Of a stretch of 21,450 nt of DNA, positions 17,029 to 21,450 are shown one piece after another (the stretch's first letter is position 1; each line of letters begins with the position of its first letter). The notes beneath the pieces were generated by a model that saw only the letters and a program-made list of their open reading frames with translations, was not told the DNA's origin and searched no databases. A program made the translations under genes and the position numbers. Source of the stretch: JBDNFP01 sp041689775 (GTDB taxonomy: Bacteria > Bacteroidota > Bacteroidia > Cytophagales > Spirosomataceae); assembly GCA_041689775.1 (NCBI GenBank), contig JBDNFP010000498.1, forward strand, positions 1 to 21,450, written 5' to 3'.

Positions 17029-19290
17029 TTAATGCATAACGTTCAGGTTTGCGTCAAATCGAAGCACTCTAAAAATGCCATCTACTCGTTCGAGTTTACC
17101 GATCAGAACGTCAAGATGTCCGGTGTCATGGACATACAGTTTGATATCTCCTTCGAAAACACCGTCCTTGGTATCGATGGTGAGCCCTCTCATGTTGATG
17201 AGCAGTTCGTTGGAAATAATCCGCGTGACATCATTAATTAACCCCACGCGATCAGTACCGGTAATCCGTAATCCGGCCAGGAAGGCCTCTTCATTTTGCG
17301 ACTCCCATTTGGCTTTGATGATACGGTTGCCATGTTTCGACATCAGTTCTGCGGCATTGGGGCAGGTGGTACGGTGTATTTTTATCCCTTCATTGATTGA
17401 TACGAAGCCGAAAACGTCATCGCCGGCGATTGGATTGCAGCAGGGAGATAGTTTATAATCAATTTTGTCCTGATCGTCCCCAATGAGTAAAGTGTCGCTG
17501 TCGGTACGCTCACCGTGAATATTTTTCAGTAGCTTCACGAACGACTTACCGTCTGGCGCATCTTCGTTGGAGACCTTCTCTTTTTTGTCTTTACTTTCTT
17601 TATAGCGCTTAAACTTCCGAAGTTCGTCAACTTGAATGTAGCCCTTGCCAATCCGGTAAAGAAAGTCAGCGGATGTTTTACACTCAAAGAACGCCCGTAG
17701 TTGGTTGAATACCTCGTGGGTCGCTTCAATTCCAATAATTTTAAGCTTCTTTTCCACCATCTGCTTACCGTCGGTTTCGTAGCGACGGCTCTCCTCTTTC
17801 AGGAATTCTTTAATCCGGGTTCGGGCTTTCGACGTGACCACAATCCGCAGCCAGTCCTCTTTGGGCTTCTGCTTGTTAGATGTGATAATTTCTACCTGAT
17901 CCCCGTTCTTAAGTACATAACTGATAGCTGCGAGCGTTCCACCTACCTTGGCGGCCATGCAGTGAGCTCCTACTTCCGAGTGAATATCAAAGGCAAAGTC
18001 AAGTGCGGTAGCCCCCTGGGGTAATACTTTTAGCTCGCCTTTGGGGGTAAAGACAAATACTTCTTCGGTGAAGAGATTACTGCGAAATTCATCCAGAAAC
18101 TCAATGGCAGCGGTACGATCGCCCGAGCCGTTTTCGAGTGTCTCACGCACCCGGCTGATCCAGACCTCAATGTTGCCTTGCACTTTCGTATCGTTGCCCT
18201 TATACTTCCAATGAGCAGCGTAGCCTTTCTCGGCAATCTCATCCATCCGGCTAGTACGGATCTGTACCTCTACCCACTGCCCGCTTTTACTCATGACCGT
18301 CGAGTGCAGTGATTGATAGCCATTGGCCCGCGGAGTACTCAGAAAGTCTTTGAGGCGGTCAGGATTAGGCTTGTAGTGATCCGTGACGATAGAGTACGCT
18401 TGCCAGCAGAGCGCCTTCTCCCGCTCATACTCGGAAGGGGCGTCAATCATAATCCGGATAGCAAACAGGTCATAAATCTCTTCGAAAGGCTTATTCTGTT
18501 TCCGCATTTTATTCCAGATAGAATAGATCGATTTCGGGCGTCCTTTGATGACGTATTTGAAGCCTGCTTCCTGCAAATCATGTTCGATGGGTTCCGTAAA
18601 GCGGGCAATGAAGCGATCACGGGTCGTTTTGGTTTCGCGTAGCTTGCGGGCAACGTCGCGGTAAGCATCTAGTTCGGTGTATTTGAGATACAGGTCTTCA
18701 AGCTCCGACTTGAAACTGTAAAGCCCGAGGCGGTGCGCCAGTGGTGCGTAAATGAAGATGGTTTCCGATGCAATTTTCAGCTGTTTATCCCGGGGCATAC
18801 TATCTAGCGTGCGCATGTTGTGCAGGCGGTCGGCTAGCTTGATTAAGATCACCCGTACGTCGTCGGAAAGCGTAAGCAGCATTTTCCGGAAGTTTTCGGC
18901 TTGTTGGGACGTGCCGTATTCAAATTTGCCGGATATCTTAGTGAGCCCATCAATGATTTTAGCTACCTTTTCTCCAAATAAACGGCTAATATCTTCAATG
19001 GTGGTTTCGGTGTCTTCCACTACATCATGCAGAAGAGCTGCCACAATAGCAGTAGTACCAAGGCCAATCTCCTCTACTACAATCTGTGCTACGGCCAGAG
19101 GGTGGTAGATGTAAGGTTCACCAGAGCGTCTTCGCATGTCTTTGTGAGCTTCCAGAGAGGTGTTGAATGCCTTTTTGATCATTTTGGCATCATTACCCTT
19201 TAGAAAGGGTTTCGCAGTTTTTAATAGCTTGCGGTATCGTTTCAGGATGTCCTTACGTTCTTGCTCAACGTCGATTATAATTGTTTCCAC
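17029..19290 (-). CDS. RelA/SpoT bifunctional (p)ppGpp synthetase/hydrolase
   Basis: A full-length long RSH enzyme of 753 residues, cytosolic, setting the alarmone level in the stringent response. The hydrolase domain is intact: YIYHPL (His63), AALLHDVVEDT (His88-Asp89) and KLADRLHNMRT (Asp154 region). The synthetase domain follows with GRPKSIYSIWNKM (250-262), YDLFAIRIM (273-281), GYQSLHST (324-331) and EVQIRTSRMDEIAEKGYAAHWKYK (341-364). TGS starts at about 413 (VFVFTPKGE), then the helical and zinc-finger-like region (SPCCNPIAGDDVFGF), and a C-terminal ACT domain (about 680-750). With both active sites preserved it is probably the only or main RSH. It starts 173 bases from tRNA-Leu, transcribed away from it. 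The Fur-family gene follows by 76 bases. Confidence 0.95.
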   Translation of the reverse strand: METIIIDVEQERKDILKRYRKLLKTAKPFLKGNDAKMIKKAFNTSLEAHKDMRRRSGEPYIYHPLAVAQIVVEEIGLGTTAIVAALLHDVVEDTETTIEDISRLFGEKVAKIIDGLTKISGKFEYGTSQQAENFRKMLLTLSDDVRVILIKLADRLHNMRTLDSMPRDKQLKIASETIFIYAPLAHRLGLYSFKSELEDLYLKYTELDAYRDVARKLRETKTTRDRFIARFTEPIEHDLQEAGFKYVIKGRPKSIYSIWNKMRKQNKPFEEIYDLFAIRIMIDAPSEYEREKALCWQAYSIVTDHYKPNPDRLKDFLSTPRANGYQSLHSTVMSKSGQWVEVQIRTSRMDEIAEKGYAAHWKYKGNDTKVQGNIEVWISRVRETLENGSGDRTAAIEFLDEFRSNLFTEEVFVFTPKGELKVLPQGATALDFAFDIHSEVGAHCMAAKVGGTLAAISYVLKNGDQVEIITSNKQKPKEDWLRIVVTSKARTRIKEFLKEESRRYETDGKQMVEKKLKIIGIEATHEVFNQLRAFFECKTSADFLYRIGKGYIQVDELRKFKRYKESKDKKEKVSNEDAPDGKSFVKLLKNIHGERTDSDTLLIGDDQDKIDYKLSPCCNPIAGDDVFGFVSINEGIKIHRTTCPNAAELMSKHGNRIIKAKWESQNEEAFLAGLRITGTDRVGLINDVTRIISNELLINMRGLTIDTKDGVFEGDIKLYVHDTGHLDVLIGKLERVDGIFRVLRFDANLNVMH

Positions 19291-19322
19291 GGGCTCTTTT
19301 CTACTTTTCGGTAACGCTACAG

Positions 19323-19352
19323 CAAATTAGATTATTAAGCAATGATTATCAA
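19323..19352 (-). promoter_or_regulatory. Possible rel promoter with an overlapping Fur-like sequence
   Basis: On the - strand TTG (19350-19352) is followed after 20 bases by TAATTTG (19323-19329), close to the Bacteroidota -33/-7 pattern but with one base fewer inside the -7 box. TGATAATCATT (19341-19351), the core of the E. coli Fur box, overlaps the -33 element. It starts about 60 bases before the rel ATG. The flanks do not match the Fur box, so this is speculative. Confidence 0.3.
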
Positions 19353-19412
19353 TAATACTTTGTTAATGTAAATTTCTTTTGAAAAAATTAGGAAGGTTTT
19401 AAAATTAAAACT

Positions 19413-19420
19413 TACCTTTG
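19413..19420 (+). promoter_or_regulatory. Promoter -7 box of tRNA-Leu
   Basis: TACCTTTG is an exact TAnnTTTG box, the main sigma -7 element of Bacteroidota, 43 bases before the mature tRNA. The -33 TTG at the usual spacing is not clear; the region there is an A/T run. Confidence 0.6.
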
Positions 19421-19463
19421 CACTCCAAAATTTAACTATTCATCAGGAATTGGTTAGACAAAT

Positions 19464-19545
19464 GCGGGCGTGGCGAAATTGGTAGACGTGCCAGACTTAG
19501 GATCTGGTGCCGCAAGGCGTGGGGGTTCGATTCCCTCCGCCCGTA
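19464..19545 (+). tRNA. tRNA-Leu, anticodon UAG
   Basis: Acceptor arms GCGGGCG and CGCCCGT, D-loop AAATTGGTAGA, anticodon stem CCAGA/TCTGG with loop CTTAGGA (anticodon TAG), a long variable arm TGCCGCAAGGCGT typical of class II tRNAs, and T-loop TTCGATT. The acceptor closes with G-U (first base 19464, pairing T19544), discriminator A19545; CCA is not encoded. Confidence 0.95.
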
Positions 19546-19926
19546 CGATTGAAAGGAGAGATTGTTGAGGCATGAGCTCCCTAACTAAGTACAATTTTAG
19601 TTTAAATGGCTCCGTCAAAATTTCCTTCAGAAGCCCTCAGGACCTGTTGTTTTGAGGGCTTCTTACATTAAAATCCTGATCGGAACAGTGCTTACTAGGC
19701 GACTATCCGTTGTCACTTCATCAGGCGCGACTTAGATGGGATGCCACGATTGTTACTTTTTGCTGCGTGCAGAGGAATTGATTAAGGGTAATTCACTATC
19801 TATTCGGAAATGTAATTCCACTTTGCATTTGGTCATGTACAATATGCTAATGCAAGGTTTAAGAGTCAAATAACCAAGTTAAAGAATAACTGTGCTTTTG
19901 CACGTAACTACGATAGCTAAATCAAT
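19546..19926. other. 381-base non-coding stretch between tRNA-Leu and tig
   Basis: No convincing gene. It contains the tRNA terminator (19629-19663), a spaced inverted repeat TTGCATT (19823-19829) / AATGCAA (19849-19855), and TGCTTTTG at 19893-19900, a 7 of 8 match to the -7 box that would place a start point about 20 bases before tig. The middle part (19664-19820) shows nothing I can name, and no repeat of the tRNA end that would mark an integration site. Confidence 0.5.
19629..19663 (+). terminator. Terminator downstream of tRNA-Leu
   Basis: AGAAGCCCTCA (19629-19639) and TGAGGGCTTCT (19653-19663) are perfect 11-base arms around a 13-base loop. It lies 84 bases after the tRNA 3' end and closes its transcript; the T-tract after it is poor. 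Confidence 0.7.
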
Positions 19927-21291
19927 ATGGAAGTTCTGTTAGAGAAGAGCTCGCCCACGACGGCTTCGCTCAAAGTGATGCTGACTAAGGAAGATTACAA
20001 ACCCAAGGTTGACAAAACAATTAAAGACTACGCTAAGAAGGTAAATCTGAAAGGTTTCCGTCCTGGTAAGGTTCCTACACACGTTGTTAGTCGTATGTAC
20101 GGAAAGAGTATTCTGGTCGAAGAGGTTAATCAAATGCTCAGCCAAGCTGTCAGTGACTATATCCGTGAAAATAAAATTCAGGTTGTAGGTGATCCTTTGC
20201 CAAACCGCGAGAAAGCTGACGCGATTGACTGGGATACGCAGAGCGAGTTTGAGTTTGTGTACGATTTGGGTATGGCTACCGATTTCGAGGTAGATTTTTC
20301 AAACATTCCAGCCGTTCCGCACTATACTATTAATGCGGATGAGAAAGAGCTTGAATCAACCATCGAGAATCTGCGTGAGCGTTTTGCCGAAGCAATTCAC
20401 CCGGAGGCTTCCGAAGCTGGTGATATGGTGTACGGTGAATTGAAACAAGATTCTTCCGAGTTTACAACCAAAACGGCTATCCCTACCAAACAGGTGAAGG
20501 AAGACGTTGTGGCCAAATTTGTAGGAGTAAAGAAGGATGATGAAATCGTATTCGATATTCAAAATACTTTTATAGATGAGGCAGCTATTGCCCACGTATC
20601 GGGTAAGAAAAAAGAAGATATTGGTGAGTTGTCAGGAGACTTCACCTTTTTGGTAGAAGATATCACCCGTTCGGCTTCCTCAGAGTTGAATCAGGAGTTT
20701 TTTGATAAGGTACTGGGTCCGGGCTTAGCCGAAACCGAAGAGCAGTTTCGGGAGCAGGTACTTGAAATTGTAAAAGGAAACTACGCACGTGAATCAGAAA
20801 CACTATTGCGTCGTGACATCGAAACGACACTGCTTGACTCTATCGCGATTGACCTACCCGCTGATTTTCTGAAAAATTGGTTGGAGCGTACCAACGAAGG
20901 TAAGTTTACCCGTGAGCAGATCGAAGAGCAATTTGCTGATTTTGAAAAATCTCTCAAATTGAGCTTGATAAAGAATAAGGTGGCGGATGCTTTCGAAGTG
21001 AAAGTGGAATACCCTGAAATCTTAGAGTATACGCGTCAGATGGTACGTGGTCAGTTTGGAATGTACGGGGGTGACAGCGGCATGGACGAGACAATCGATA
21101 AGATTGCAACCGGATACCTGGCCGACCGTGAGCGCGACAATTATTCGAGCATGTTCAATCAGGTATTTGACAATAAGATACTTGGTGTGATCCGCGGACA
21201 GGTAGCTACGGACGAGAAAATTATCGAAGTAAGTGAGTTTGAGAAAATGGCTCGTGCCGGAAACAAAGAAAGTGTTGAAGAGGAAGCATAA
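19927..21291 (+). CDS. tig: Trigger factor, ribosome-bound chaperone
   Basis: A complete 454-residue protein. The N-terminal ribosome-binding domain (about 1-150) has GFRPGKVP at 43-50, the signature loop that docks at the exit tunnel. The middle part (about 155-245; EAGDMVYGELKQD onward) sits where the FKBP-type prolyl isomerase domain lies and looks degenerate, which is usual in Bacteroidota. The helical C-terminal arms (about 250-435) begin at the LNQEFFDKVLG motif, with a short acidic tail. It binds nascent chains as they leave the ribosome. In many bacteria clpP and clpX follow it; no such gene starts within the 159 bases left in the window. Confidence 0.95.
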   Translation: MEVLLEKSSPTTASLKVMLTKEDYKPKVDKTIKDYAKKVNLKGFRPGKVPTHVVSRMYGKSILVEEVNQMLSQAVSDYIRENKIQVVGDPLPNREKADAIDWDTQSEFEFVYDLGMATDFEVDFSNIPAVPHYTINADEKELESTIENLRERFAEAIHPEASEAGDMVYGELKQDSSEFTTKTAIPTKQVKEDVVAKFVGVKKDDEIVFDIQNTFIDEAAIAHVSGKKKEDIGELSGDFTFLVEDITRSASSELNQEFFDKVLGPGLAETEEQFREQVLEIVKGNYARESETLLRRDIETTLLDSIAIDLPADFLKNWLERTNEGKFTREQIEEQFADFEKSLKLSLIKNKVADAFEVKVEYPEILEYTRQMVRGQFGMYGGDSGMDETIDKIATGYLADRERDNYSSMFNQVFDNKILGVIRGQVATDEKIIEVSEFEKMARAGNKESVEEEA

Positions 21292-21450
21292 GGGTAGCCT
21301 AATATATATTTTAGGACTTTCGCAAATCATGCGAATTTAATAGTTGGCCGGGTCAGTTGCGTGCGCAAATAATCACTTAGCAAACCATACTTCAATTGAT
21401 AAACAGTTGTCTGACAGTCGTAAGCGATCTGCGTAAGCCTGAGCCAAACC
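21292..21450. other. Non-coding end of window after tig
   Basis: Small inverted repeats CCTAA/TTAGG (21298-21315) and TTCGCA/TGCGAA (21319-21335, then TTTAAT) may form a weak terminator for tig. No gene start is evident before the edge. Confidence 0.4.

Noticed and set aside
19464..19926. tRNA-Leu as an integration site
   Set aside because: No repeat of the tRNA 3' end, integrase or phage gene is found in the downstream region; the next gene is tig.

Overview
The window reads as a chromosomal segment of a Bacteroidota bacterium, most likely of the order Cytophagales (Spirosoma/Dyadobacter-like). Evidence: a secreted glycosidase with a C-terminal type IX secretion sorting domain, a Bacteroidota-type -7 promoter box (TAnnTTTG form) before a tRNA, strong use of the Val codon GTA in most genes, and the rel - fur - purA gene order. 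The genus is an inference; no rRNA or other marker is present to settle it.

Left part (1-6334, all + strand) is a decaying polysaccharide locus: a Wzx-type flippase that has lost its N-terminal part, a family 2 glycosyltransferase broken by one frameshift and two amber codons, an apparently intact membrane glycosyltransferase, and a large secreted clan-A glycosidase with an in-frame TAA at codon 68. Very clear hairpin terminators separate these from each other (3455-3515) and from the next block (6343-6402).

Middle part (6408-11408) holds a lipoprotein-release/FtsX-type ABC transporter (permease and ATPase, - strand) divergent from a TesA-like SGNH lipoprotein esterase, the same layout as ybbA-ybbP/tesA of E. 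coli. Fused to the tesA 3' end is a 342-base remnant of a trimeric purine nucleoside phosphorylase with an internal stop. Next comes an intact dihydrofolate reductase gene. The remnant and folA both avoid GTA for valine, unlike tesA.

Right part (11544-21291) is housekeeping and intact. On the - strand, in transcription order, lie rel/spoT (bifunctional ppGpp enzyme), a Fur-family regulator, purA, a small protein with a faint resemblance to DNA polymerase III psi (HolD), and two unrecognised proteins that share a coiled-coil / four-TM / coiled-coil plan. On the + strand lie tRNA-Leu(UAG) and trigger factor (tig), separated by about 380 non-coding bases.

No CRISPR array, insertion sequence, prophage or known defence system was seen. 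The points most worth a second look are the cluster of lesions in the surface-polysaccharide genes, the PNP remnant welded to tesA, and the uncharacterised three-gene set downstream of purA.
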